Assembly: GCA_024220525.1 (NCBI GenBank)
Contig: JAMYWO010000014.1
Location: 243,025-307,024, forward strand
Origin: Cochliopodium minus
Lineage: Eukaryota; Discosea; Himatismenida; Cochliopodiidae
Length of the DNA stretch: 64,000 nucleotides
Direction: 5' to 3'
The notes under the pieces are model-generated. The model worked only from the letters and a program-made list of their open reading frames with translations. It did no database searches and was not told where the DNA came from. This document shows, piece by piece, positions 23,213 through 33,915 of the stretch. Within the stretch, counting starts at the first letter, position 1. Every line of letters begins with the position of its first letter. The position numbers were made by a program, and so were the translations under genes.

Positions 23213-26200
23213 ATGAAATTAAAATTTTGTCTTTTGTTTTTAACAATTTTTTCTTTGGGATGTTGCCTATTGAACATAGTTAATTGTACAGATCTACTGA
23301 ATATAGTTGTGGAACCAACAGATACTTATCGATTACAAAACAATATCAATTGTTCTTCTCAAAACATAACCACTATTGAAACTTTTAGAGGTAAATTATT
23401 TTTAATCTTTAATAATCTTTATCAGATCGAAATGTATACGTTTGTATTTTAATTAAATAAAAAAATAAACTCTTTTTTTTATTTTCTTTAATTATTTTTT
23501 ATTTAGGAACTTTGGATGGGCAGGGATTCTCAATAATCTTCAATAATCTCCTGACTGATCAATATTCTGGATTATTTTCAATAGGATCATCTTGTACAGT
23601 GAAGAATTTGACAATATTGAATATAAATGTGAATTCCTCTATCAGCAATGTAGGGATATTATTTGGTACTTGCACTGGATGCACAATAAGTGATGTGATA
23701 ATCAATACAACTTCTCCATCCATAACGTAATAAATAATTAATTTTTATTTTACTGTAAATATATCAATTGATTGAACATTCAACTATCTATTTTCTTCAT
23801 TTCTAATCTATTCCAAAGAAATACAGTTAATGTTGTTGGATCAAGAAATTATATCTCAGTATTTGTTGGAAATCCAAATAATTTGATGATATCAAGATGT
23901 TTGATCCAAAATACGGTTATCTATGCACCAGATAGCGATTATGTTGGATTTTTTGCAGGGTAAAATATTTTTTTCTATTTTTTTTTTTAATTTTTTAATT
24001 TATAAATTAATTAAAAAAGAAATATTGGAATTAATGTGGACATTGATAATTGTCATATATTAGGATTTCCAAGTGACTCTACCAGATCATTAATAACAGC
24101 CTATAATTACATAGGTTAATAAATAAAATTTTAAAACTTTTTCTTTCAATACTTTAAAATGTAAAAGGTGGATTTGGAGGAAGTGGAAGTGGGTATTTGA
24201 ATGTAATTAATAGTGGAATCAGCAATGGAGTGATTTCGGTTAGAAATTTTTGATTTTTTTTTTTAATTTTTTTACATTTTTGATTTTTATTTATTTTAAA
24301 TTTAAATAGTCTTCAATTGGTGATTATGTTGGGGGTATAGCGGGATCTTGTCAGCCTTCAGTTGTGAGTGGTGTGTATGTGAAACCAACCGTTTCAATCA
24401 ATGGAAATAGTAATGTGGGTGGGTTGTTTGGTTACACTGTTAGTTCAGGTGAGCTTTTTAAATAAAAAAAAAAAAATTTTATTTTTAAATTTTTTAAATT
24501 TTTTTTAATATTACAGGAGATTTCAATATAACAAATGTTTACAGCAAAGCTAATATTCTTGGTAAATTTTTACACAACTTATTTATTATTTTAATCTTTC
24601 AAATAAATTAGCCCTAAACGGAGTTGGTGGATTGATAGGGGTAAATATTTGTTGTTATTTTGTTTTTTTGTTTAAAACTATTTTTTTTTTATGAAAAAAA
24701 AAAAGGTTGCAGGAAATGGAATAATATTTATGGAAAACAGTTATTATTCTGGAGTTATGAGTGCTGGTTCAGATGCTGGTTCAATTATTGGTGAACTTTT
24801 AGGTAAAAAATGATTTGAATAATTACTAATAAAGAAAAATAAAAATAATTAATTTTTTTTGGATCAAACAGTGAGTGATTGTAAATTTTCTGGAGTTTAC
24901 TACAATAATGAAACCAATGTACCTGGTATTGGAAGTTCATCACTTATATGCGGTGACTTATCTTCCCCGTAATTTGAAATGTTTTTTTTATTTTATTTTA
25001 AAAACTTTTAAAATTTCTTCTTATTTTTAAATATTTATTAAAGAGAGGGACTAAATTGTGGAGACCTTTTCAACGTTGTATTAAGTTTTGAAAATGACAC
25101 TTGGACAGGAGATAATCTCATTATAGAAGTTCCCTCCACTTATGGAGTTTGCAGCTGTAATAATTCTTGTGTAATTTTTACTCCATCCACTTTACCTCCA
25201 CTAACATTACCTCCATCAACTCTACCTCCGTCAACTCAATCACCTACAATTAATCTTCCTTCATCAGAAACTCCAACAACTTTACTTCCCTCCACAATCA
25301 TTCCCTCTACAACTTTTCCTTCGACGAATGATCCTTCAATCACAACTTCTGTAGTTCCCTCTATAACATCTGCATCAACCGATACTCCTTCATCAGATAT
25401 TCCATCTTCCGATATTCCANNNNNNNNNNNNNNNNNNNNNNNNNNNNNNNNNNNNNNNNNNNNNNNNNNNNNNNNNNNNNNNNNNNNNNNNNNNNNNNNN
25501 NNNNNNNNNNNNNNNNNNNCAACTTCTGTAGTTCCCTCTATAACATCTGCATCAACCGATACTCCTTCATCAGATATTCCATCTTCCGATATTCCAACAA
25601 CATCTTTCCCTTCAACAAATATCCCCTCCAGTTTATTCCCATCAACCAATATTCCTTCATCCGAAATTCCAACAACTTTACTTCCATCAACAGTATTACC
25701 TTCTACTAATTATCCTTCTACAACATCTATTTCCACTAATTCTTCTTTAAATTGTTTATATATTGTTCCTGATTGTGAAAAATGTGGAAAAGATGGTCTA
25801 AAAGTGGAAGATTCTTCTCTTTTCAACATTCTTTGTGTTGAAACTTCCATTGGTTGGGTTTATTTGTTTTCTGGTAAAAATAATACAAACAACATCATAA
25901 TTGATGGAAATATTTCGTTAAATACCACTGTATTGATTGAAGGAAATTTAAATTCAACAAAAAACTCAACAATTTTGATAATTTTAAATGAAAATAATTT
26001 GAATGACAAAAACAATCCACTTTTTAATGTGAAAGGATGTTTGGATTTACTTGGAAATATTTCTTTGATTTTGAATGAAAGACCCAAAAACACTTCATCT
26101 AATGGAGTTCTTCTTTTCATTTATAATTGTACTCAAACTTCTTCTTTCAAAGAATCACAATTATCTTTAACACCAACTTATAAAAAAAAGGAATGTGATA

Positions 26201-26517
26201 AAATTGATTCGTCACTTGTTAATCAACAAAACTCTCTTTCTGTTTCTATTTCAACAAGTTTAAATGCAAATTGTAAATCTAGTTTGGGATTGATCATTGG
26301 TCTTTCTGTTGGAATTCCTTTACTTTTGCTTTTCATTGTTGCTATTTCTCTTTTTCTGATGAGAAATATTTCAAAGAAACAAAACTCTGAGTATATAAAC
26401 ACACACAACAATCAAAACAATAATTTTAATGAGAATCAATCTTTTGAACAAAATACAAAATGGAATTCTTTTTCTACAAAATCAAAAATTGAAAATGAAA
26501 TGAAGGAAATCAACTGA
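23213..26517 (+). CDS. GLUG-repeat surface protein with PST stalk and transmembrane anchor
   Basis: Type I membrane protein, paralogous to the gene at 609-3065. Signal peptide MKLKFCLLFLTIFSLGCCLL at 23213. Exons 23213-23390, 23507-23726, 23819-23959 and from 24020 onward join in frame and give GLUG-type repeats (SGLFSIG, VGILFGTC, VGFFAG, VGGIAG, VGGLFGY, VGGLIG). Conserved GTLDGQGF aligns with the paralogue's GIFDGKGF. A repetitive Pro/Ser/Thr stalk spans about 25177-25740 and is interrupted by 100 Ns with duplicated flanks. It is followed by a Cys- and Asn-rich region with many N-x-S/T sites, a hydrophobic helix (LIIGLSVGIPLLLLFIVAIS), a basic stop-transfer (RNISKK) and an Asn-rich tail. 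A role in adhesion or coat formation is inferred from architecture only. Confidence 0.78.
25343..25596. repeat. Exact 77-nt duplication flanking a gap
   Basis: The 77 nt at 25343-25419 recur exactly at 25520-25596, directly either side of the N run. The real sequence is probably one copy, with the gap caused by unmerged overlapping contigs. The stalk length of the GLUG protein is therefore overestimated here. Confidence 0.9.
25420..25519. other. 100-N scaffold gap
   Basis: Run of exactly 100 Ns within the Pro/Ser/Thr stalk of the GLUG protein. The length is a placeholder and does not keep the reading frame by itself. Confidence 0.95.
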
Positions 26518-26706
26518 AAAAACTATTGACTTCATTTTATTTTCAATCCAAAATATCTTTTAAATTTAATTTTTCCTCTTTTCAAAAACTATCCAAAACA
26601 AATTTGAAAGGGAATCAATCTTTTCATCAAAACAACAATTAAAATAATTTTTCCGAAAAGCTATCTCTTTAAATAAAAAATAAAAAAAAATAAAAAATAA
26701 AAAAAA

Positions 26707-27557
26707 ATGAAGAATTTTGAGTTGGAAGAAATTATTAAGGAGAACATTCCTTATGGTGAAAAGATTGGAAATAAGAAATTGAAGGAGATTTTCAATATCC
26801 TATCTAAAGAGAAAGAGGAAATCGAGAAGATATTGTTCCTCCAATTCTTCCAAGTTTTCCATTCGTACTTCAAGCTTGATACATCGTCCAAAAATTTAAT
26901 ATGGGATGAAAAACAAGCTTTAATGGTAAAATATACTTCTATCCAAAAAGAATTAAAAATAATATTTCAAAAAAATTTATTATCCTCCAAATAAAATAAA
27001 GAAGGATAAAAGTATTTTCTTATTATACATTTATACTCAATAAGATCTAAATTTTTTCCATTTGTAAAACTGAAGATTAAATGGTCTATCAATTACATTG
27101 TTAGGATTGAAAATTTTTAATCTCCCTATTATTATAATGCAATATAAAATACAATAATATGACTCTAAAAGAACTTTTTTTTTTTTTTTATACGAACATT
27201 TGTAAAGATGAAATACAAATTATTCAATATAAAAAAGTTTTTATTTTTAGAAGATATATAAATTTTTCTGTTCCATTTTATAATTTAATTAAAAGAGTTA
27301 CAACTACAAACCTGAAAAAGTGAGTTTCAATATATTGGAACAAATCCAAAAGGAAATTTCGACAAAGGGAGGATCAGAAATGAACTACAACCTCCATCAA
27401 TTTAGAAAAGCGTTGCTCTACACTGTACACTACCAAAATATCAATAATCCCACGAGGACTTACCCTTTCAAATTGTCCTCATCAATCATTACTTCTTTGA
27501 TGATTTTGAATCAAGATGATCCTTTCAAAAAGAAAATCATCATGAAAAAAAAATTGG
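26707..27557 (+). CDS. Hypothetical helical protein, 3' end missing
   Basis: Starts MKNFELEEIIKENIPYGEKI at 26707. Read unspliced, it gives 95 residues ending at 26994. A GT donor directly after ATG at 26925 and an AG acceptor at 27295 join two frames in phase 0 and extend the protein with SYNYKPEKVSFNILEQ, then FRKALLYTVHYQNINNP. The downstream exon is a clean coding frame that has no start codon of its own, which favours the spliced model. After 27557 (donor GTAAAT) comes ATTTTTT repeat and the N at 27719. No family recognised. The predicted protein is helical, charged and has no membrane segment. Confidence 0.42.
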
Positions 27558-27599
27558 GTAAATCCTGAACAAACTATCAACATTTTTAGTTTAACATTT

Positions 27600-27718
27600 T
27601 TTAACATTTTTTTTATTTTTTAACATTTTTTTTATTTTTTGTGTTTTTATTTTTTATTTTTTATTTTTTATTTTTTATTTTTTATTTTTTATTTTTTATT
27701 TTTTATTTTTTATTTTTT
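27600..27718 (+). repeat. ATTTTTT heptamer tract ending at a contig join
   Basis: Tandem ATTTTTT copies within the truncated intron, ending at the N. The unit and orientation are those seen at 4920-5050 and 5115-5178. Confidence 0.9.
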
Positions 27719-27719
27719 N
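27719..27719. other. Single-N assembly join
   Basis: Repeat on the left, unique sequence with a short terminal coding stretch on the right. Treated as a contig junction by analogy with 12370 and 33915, although no duplicated 77-mer is visible here. Confidence 0.75.
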
Positions 27720-27721
27720 TG

Positions 27722-27801
27722 AGGCTAAATATCAAGAACATATTTTGACCTACTTTTGTTTCTGCTCTTTGATTCTTAATAAAGTGGGGAGAAGTACTTG
27801 A
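27722..27801 (+). CDS. Possible last-exon fragment
   Basis: Directly right of the N, a frame reads EAKYQEHILTYFCFCSLILN then KVGRST and stop. Its base composition is coding-like (higher G and C than the surroundings). It could be the last exon of the gene cut at 27557 or of another gene. Too short to identify. Confidence 0.22.
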
Positions 27802-27987
27802 ATTATTCCCGTGGGGAATGATTTGAACCTTCTTCATTTAAAAAAAAAATTTATGTTTTCTTTCTAAAAAAAGAAATAAATTTTTTTTACGAAGAATCAA
27901 ATTATCTTTTAATTACAACTACAAAATTTAAATTATTTTTTTTTTTTTTTTTATCAAAAAGATAACTTGTTATATATACATGCTTCC

Positions 27988-28389
27988 TCAATTATCTGAT
28001 TTGCTATCTATTTCTTTGTTATTAATATTCTCCTCTTCATCTAAATATTCCAAGGCTACTTGTGGGGAAACCAATATCTTCTTTTTTCTCTTCAAGATAG
28101 ATTCCTTGTATAATTCATAGATATTCTCTCCTATTATATTCAAATCATCTTTCTCCAATTCTTTTTTTCCTGTTTTTTGTTCATTTGTTTGAATCCATTC
28201 ATTTGGAGGTGAACTATGATCGTTAATATATTATTTTTTTTTTTTAGTGTATTTATATTTTATATGCCGTGTGATAAATTATTTTCATTACCTTGGAGGT
28301 GATATCAGAATTTTATTTTTATCAAAAGGTACCTTCAATTTATCCTTTTCCAATTCTTTATTATCTTCTTTATTATTCTCTTTTTTCAT
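27988..28389 (-). CDS. Short calcipressin (RCAN)-like protein
   Basis: Two exons, 28389-28292 and 28213-27988, join in phase 2 (CCAAG|GTAATG ... ATAG|TTCACC) and give a protein of about 107 residues. At the junction it reads ILISPPSSPPNEW, which is the FLISPPxSPPxxW signature of calcipressins, regulators that bind the phosphatase calcineurin. After it come DDLNIIGENIYELYKES and VSPQVALEYLDEEENI, roughly where RCANs have their NYDLLYA segment. The normal N-terminal RRM-like domain of calcipressins is absent; instead there is only a Lys/Glu/Asn-rich lead (MKKENNKEDNKELEKDK). Either this is a minimal RCAN or an upstream exon has been missed. Calcineurin binding is inference from the motif. Confidence 0.58.
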
Positions 28390-28973
28390 TTTTTTATTTT
28401 ATTTTGTTTGCAAATCTTCACCATAATCTTATATTTGGATGAATGTCTGATGAAAGATTATTATCAAGAAATTAATTGAATATCTTCATTTAATAAATTT
28501 TACCTAAATCTTTCAAATTATTTAATGTTTATTGTGAAATCAGTTTAATATTCAAAGTTTTTCATCACTCTATCTTGAATCAACATTTTGAAGAAAGATT
28601 TAATTAGTTTATTTCAAGAAATTGCCAATGTTATTAATATTTAATTTTTTTTTATTTTAAATATCCTGTTAATTTTATATTTTCAATAGTTGAATGAAAT
28701 TGATTAAATGAAGATGAGGAAGGTTATTTTGTTGATATCACTTAGTTTTAAACTTTTTTTTTTTTTTTGAAAAATGGAATATTGGCAAGAGATAGGTTTA
28801 AAAGTCGATGGAAGAATTCAAAGAAGTTCAGGTTATGAGGAATAATATTGGGAAAATAAAAAAAATTTTAAATTTTGGAGTGAAAATATAAAGAAAAATT
28901 TAAAAAAATATTTAATTTTTTAAAGAGATTTTAAATATTTTTAAAAAAAAGAAGGATACTCAAAGAGGAAAGA
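28390..28973. other. Divergent intergenic region
   Basis: Lies between the calcipressin-like gene (-) and the first ammonium transporter (+), so it should hold both promoters. A 23-codon frame at about 28775 (MEYWQEIGLKVDGRIQRS...) has plausible composition, but I could not connect it to either gene. No RNA gene or repeat recognised. Confidence 0.4.
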
Positions 28974-30998
28974 ATGGTGAATGTTGTTGGTAAAAATAGA
29001 AAATCAAATAATCAAGAGATAATTAGAATATAAAAATCGTTTCGAAAAAAAAAGTTTTTATAAATATTTTAACAAAATATACCTTAAAGATCCAGGAGAT
29101 TTAGATAGGTCAACCAATTTTAAAAATTACAATCATCATAATATTTATCATAATTTTAAAATTTTTTATATATAACAAAAAGATTGTTCCTTATTAGCAT
29201 GAGTGTGACAGTATTTTTAATGCAAGCAGGATTTTGTAAAGAAACACAGAATTCTCACAAAAAATAAATTTTTTTAAAAACTTGATTATAGGCATGTTGG
29301 AATCAGGGTGAGAATATCTTTGAATGGAAACATCTCTTTATTTAAATATAAATTTGTTAATTTTTTTTTTTTAAAAAGATGTGTTACTAAAGTTAACACA
29401 GATACCATCATCTTCAAGGTAATGATCTATTCATCTCATCTCTTTTAATTCTCAATTTAAAATCCTAGTGTGTGCTCGACATATGCACGGGTGCTCTTGT
29501 CTATTGGTCAGTAGGATTCATGTTTGCCTTTGGAGGAGACTATAACAATAATTGTGGCAATTGTAATGGATTCATAGGTGTAGAAAATCCATTTTTGATA
29601 GGTTTAACAGATAAAGCCTTTATCTTTTTCTTCTTTGGTAAAATTCCAACAAAATAATCATTTTTCAACAAAATTCTAAATCTTATTCTTTATGAATCAA
29701 ACAAAACAAGAATTCTGTTTTTGTGGTGCATGTAAAGATTTTCCCATCTCCTCAAATTTTTTTGTTTTGAAATTTTCACAATTAATTTCATCATTTTTTT
29801 TTTTATATATATTATTTAAGCCTCAACTATTGTTTCCGGAGCAATTGCAGAACGTATGAAATGGCAAGGTAAAAATCAAATTCAATATAATAATTTTTCA
29901 AATCAATTTGATTTTGATTAAATATAATTATATAATTTGCATATGAGAGCACATAATTACAATTCATCTTAATCATATCAACCAAAATCTAAACTACATT
30001 TAGGATATATCTTGCATGTTATCTTCATGTCAGGATTGATTTTTCCAGTAGTAGCACATTGGTTTTGGAGTCCAAACGGATGGCTGTCCATCACGGGAAA
30101 AGCAGAGAAAGTACTTTTCCAAAGAGGAGCAATGGATTACGCAGGATCAGGAGTGGTGCATCTCGTAGGAGGATCATCCTCATTCATTGCAGCAAAAGCA
30201 GTGGGTTACAGAAACGAGTTTTTGACGGATGAAGACAGAAGAACTGCAAAGAATGCAAAGTTGTATGTGCCCAGGTTTGAGTGGGATCCCAAGAATACTG
30301 TTTGGAGGGTCAACGAGCTTCCTCCTAGTGACAAAAACATTGCTACTCTTGGTGTATGGCTCTTGTGGTTTGGATGGTAATAAAAAGAATCACAAAAAAA
30401 TCTTTAATTTTTTTTTTTAGTTTTAATTAATAAATTTCATAAGGAAATTTCTTTTTTTAAATTATAATTCATTTTTATATTAATTTTTTTTTTTATTTGT
30501 AGGTATGGTTTCAATTGTGGATCCATCATTGTTTTAAATGGAAAAACAGGGCTTATTGGAAGAGTCGCAATCAACACAACTTTGGGAGGATCTTCTGGCG
30601 CTATCATTGCTATTACTATTGGACGTATAATGAATCGTGACCAGCTCTACTTGAAATACGTAAAAAATAATTATTTTTTATTTTAATTGTTTTTTATTTA
30701 ATTTTTATTTTTTATTTTTATATCGCATTTTTTAATTATTTTTAGAATCTTGGAGACCTTAATAATGGTGTACTTGCAGGTATTGTTTCCACCACTGGAA
30801 ACTGTGCTTATACTCATCCATGGGCATCCATAGCGATAGGAGCAGTGGGAGGATTCATTTTCAAGCTTTCCTCCTCTTTCTTGTTGCATCCCAGAATAAG
30901 GATTGATGATCCCTTGGATGCTTCTCCTGTCCATGGTTTTTGTGGAGCATGGGGACTATTTGCAAATGGTTTGTTTGCAGGTAAAGAAAATAATTTTA

Positions 30999-31042
<44 letters not shown>

Positions 31043-31474
31043 ATTTTTTTATTTTGTATTCTATTTTTATTTTGATTTATTTTTTAGCTCCTAATTTAAT
31101 GAATCAAGTTGCTCAATCATCCGCAAGGGGAGGTGGTCTCTTTTATGGCTATGGACTCAACTTAATCATCCAAATCATTGCCATTTTATGTATTATTTTC
31201 TGGGTAGTGGCCTGGACAGTTGTTTCATTTGGAATAATGTAAAAATATTTTTTTAATTTTTTATTTTATATTTTAAATTTTTTTTAAAAGGTACTTGTTC
31301 GACAGGAATAGAGGCACCAACGCTTATTTCTTTGTTAGAGGTCAACAAAACTTTGGTTTGGGATTCGGATATCATGATCCAGACAACATCACTACCAAAT
31401 TTACTAACGCTAATGAAGGAACAACAGGTTGGATCAACCCTAACGATATCCTTCTCAACAGTGTTGATGATTAA
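28974..31474 (+). CDS. Ammonium transporter, Amt/Mep/Rh family (complete copy)
   Basis: Integral membrane channel or transporter for ammonium. The first exon MVNVV (ATG 28974) splices to DPGDLDR, as in copy 2. Later exons give LMQAGFCMLESG (split Cys codon T|GC), CVTKVNTDTIIFK, WSVGFMFAFGGDY, FIGVENPFLIGL and IVSGAIAERMKWQGYILHVI. GSGVVHLVGGSSSFIAAKAV carries pore His 1, LWFGWYGFNCGSI follows, and PLDASPVHGFCGAWGLFANG carries pore His 2. The twin-His pore of Amt proteins is thus intact. An insert after the first His, of about 45 residues (RNEFLTDEDRRTAKNAKLYV...), is longer than the usual GPRxGRF loop. The C-terminal tail ends DILLNSVDD. All introns are short and GT-AG. A 154-nt stretch is identical to copy 2. 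Confidence 0.9.
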
Positions 31475-31719
31475 TTTGATCTCAAAAGAATATTTTAAAA
31501 TTAAAAAAAAATATGTATATTTATAAACTCTGTTGAATGATATGAACTTTGTTTTTATATCGGGTTTGTATTTGAACGATCACTTTCAAAAAAAAAAAAT
31601 ATCAAATTTTTTTGGTAAAATTTCAGAACAAATAAGAAAAAGAAACTAAAATTTTGATTATTTTTCAAATTATATAAAAATAATAAATAAAAAATAGGAA
31701 TAAAAATAAAAAGATAAGG

Positions 31720-33914
31720 ATGGTTGGAATTGTTGGTGAATATATTTTGAGATATTCAAATTGATTATTAATATTTATACTTAAAAATAGATCCGGGCGA
31801 TCTTGATAGAACTTTTTTGATTGTGATGGCTATTTTTGTCTTTGTGATGCAAAGTGGCTTTTGTATGTTGGAATCAGGGTAACCCAAGTTTAACAAAAAA
31901 AAAGATATCAATATTGAATTATTTTCAATTGACATAAATTACTTAACTTTTTTTTATTTTAGATGTGTAACAAAAGTGAATATAGATACCATTATCTTCA
32001 AGGTAAATTATATTTTTCTTCTTTGCAAATTTATGAATTCCTTCATGTTAAAAAATAAAATCACAAATATAAATTATCTTTTGTTAAAAATATTAGTCAG
32101 TGTTGGATATATGTACGGGAGCTTTAACTTATTGGTCTGTTGGGTTCATGTTTGCCTTTGTAAAAAAAATTTCTAAAAAAAATTTTTGAGGATTTTAGTT
32201 AATAATCAATCTTTCTTAGGGTGGTGATTTCAATTCGAATTGTAAAAATTGCAATGGATTTATTGGTGTAGAAAATCCATTTTTGATTGGATTGACAGAT
32301 CTAGCATTCATCTTTTTCTTTTTTGGTAAACTTCCTTCCCACCTTTCAAATATAATTTTTTTATTTTATAACGAATTATTTTTATTTGATGTCATAAATA
32401 GAATTCTGCTTTTGTTCTGCATGTATACCTCTTTCTTTAATTGTTAAATAAGGTTGTTGAAAAAAATTTTGATTTTTTTTTTTTCTCAAAATTATAGCAA
32501 CGACAATCGTTTCGGGCGCAATTGCAGAACGTATGAAATGGCAAGGTAAAAAAATATAATCTTTTGCGATATTAAACAAATCTATCATCCTTATTAATCA
32601 TAATTTTGAATTATTTAATACTGATGATATCCAAATAAACACAAATTAGGATATATCTTGCACGCAATCTTCATGTCTTCTTGGATGTTCCCAGTGGTAT
32701 CTCACTGGCTCTGGAGCACCAACGGCTGGCTCTCCATCACCAGCACGACAGGAAACGCGCTCTGGCAAAGAGGATCAATGGACTTCGCAGGATCAGGAGT
32801 GGTGCATCTCGTAGGAGGATCATCCTCATTCATTGCAGCAAAAGCAGTGGGTTACAGAAACGAGTTTTTGACGGATGAAGACAGAAGAACTGCAAAGAAT
32901 GCAAAGTTGTATGTGCCCAGGTTTGAGTGGGATCCCAAGGAGTCTGTTTGGAGGGTCAACGAGCTTCCTCCTAGTGACAAAAACGTTGCTACTCTTGGTG
33001 TGTGGATTTTGTGGTTTGGATGGTAATAAAAAGAATCACAAAAAAATCTTAAATTTTTTTTTTTAGTTTTAATTAATAAATTTCATAAGGAAATTTCTTT
33101 TAATTTTATATTAATTTTTTTTTAATTTGTAGGTATGGTTTCAATTGTGGTTCTATCATAACTTTGAATGGAAAAACAGGGCTTATTGGAAGAGTCGCAA
33201 TCAACACAACTTTGGGAGGTTCCACTTCTGCCATTGTATGTATTGCCATTGGACGTATAATGAATCACGACCAGTTGTACTTGAAATACGTATAAAATTT
33301 TTTTTTTTTTTGATTTCTTTGTTATTTTTTATTTTTTATTTTTATATTTTGTTTAATTTATTCTTTATTTTTTTATTTCTTTGTTATTTTATTTTATTTT
33401 ATTATTTTCTTATTTGAATTTATTGTATTTTTAGAATCTTGGAGATCTTAATAATGGAGCACTAGCAGGTATTGTATCAATCACAGGAAACTGTGCTTAT
33501 ACTCATCCATGGGCATCCATAGCGATAGGAGCAGTGGGAGGATTCATCTACAAGCTTTCCTCCGCTTTCTTGTTGCATCCCAAAATAAGAATAGATGATC
33601 CCTTGGATGCTTCTCCTGTCCATGGTTTTTGTGGTGTTTGGGGTGTTGTTGCAAATGGTGTTTTTGCAGGTAAAGAAAATCAAATTTTATTATTATTTTT
33701 TTTTTAAAAAAACTTTAATTTTTATTTTCTATATTTAAATTTTTTTTTTTTTTTAGTAATTATCTTTTATTTTAAATTTATTTTTGTTTGTTAATTTTTT
33801 TTCATTTTTATTCTTTTTTATTCTTTATTTTGAAAAATTTAGTTCCTCATTTTTTGGATGAAGCAGCTTTGTCTCCACAAAGAGGGGGAGGTATCTTTTA
33901 CGGTTATGGACTCA
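31720..33914 (+). CDS. Ammonium transporter, second tandem copy, cut at a contig join
   Basis: Close paralogue of the gene just upstream (245 bp spacing). It starts MVGIV at 31720, splicing to DPGDLDRTFLIVMAIF, then FVMQSGFCMLESG, CVTKVNIDTIIFK and GGDFNSNCKNCNGFIG. The pore histidines are kept in GSGVVHLVGGSSSF and SPVHGFCGVWGVVANGVF. The last exon ends abruptly at the N at 33915, inside GGGIFYGYGL. Its continuation is almost certainly 12448-12893, because the last 77 nt here equal 12371-12447 and the phase continues. It differs from copy 1 mainly in the external loop before W-S (STNGWLSITSTTGNALWQ). Having two copies may give different ammonium affinities, which the sequence cannot show. 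Confidence 0.88.
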
Positions 33915-33915
33915 N
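33915..33915. other. Single-N assembly join (mis-join)
   Basis: The left side is an ammonium-transporter exon and the right side is mid-gene sequence of a two-pore channel. The left 77-mer is shared with the right flank of the N at 12370. Both genes are interrupted in coding sequence. Confidence 0.92.

Noticed and set aside
27785-27850. Possible minus-strand tRNA (GGTTCAAATC looks like a T-loop)
   Set aside because: No T-stem, anticodon arm or acceptor pairing could be made, and the sequence 5' of it is plain A/T.
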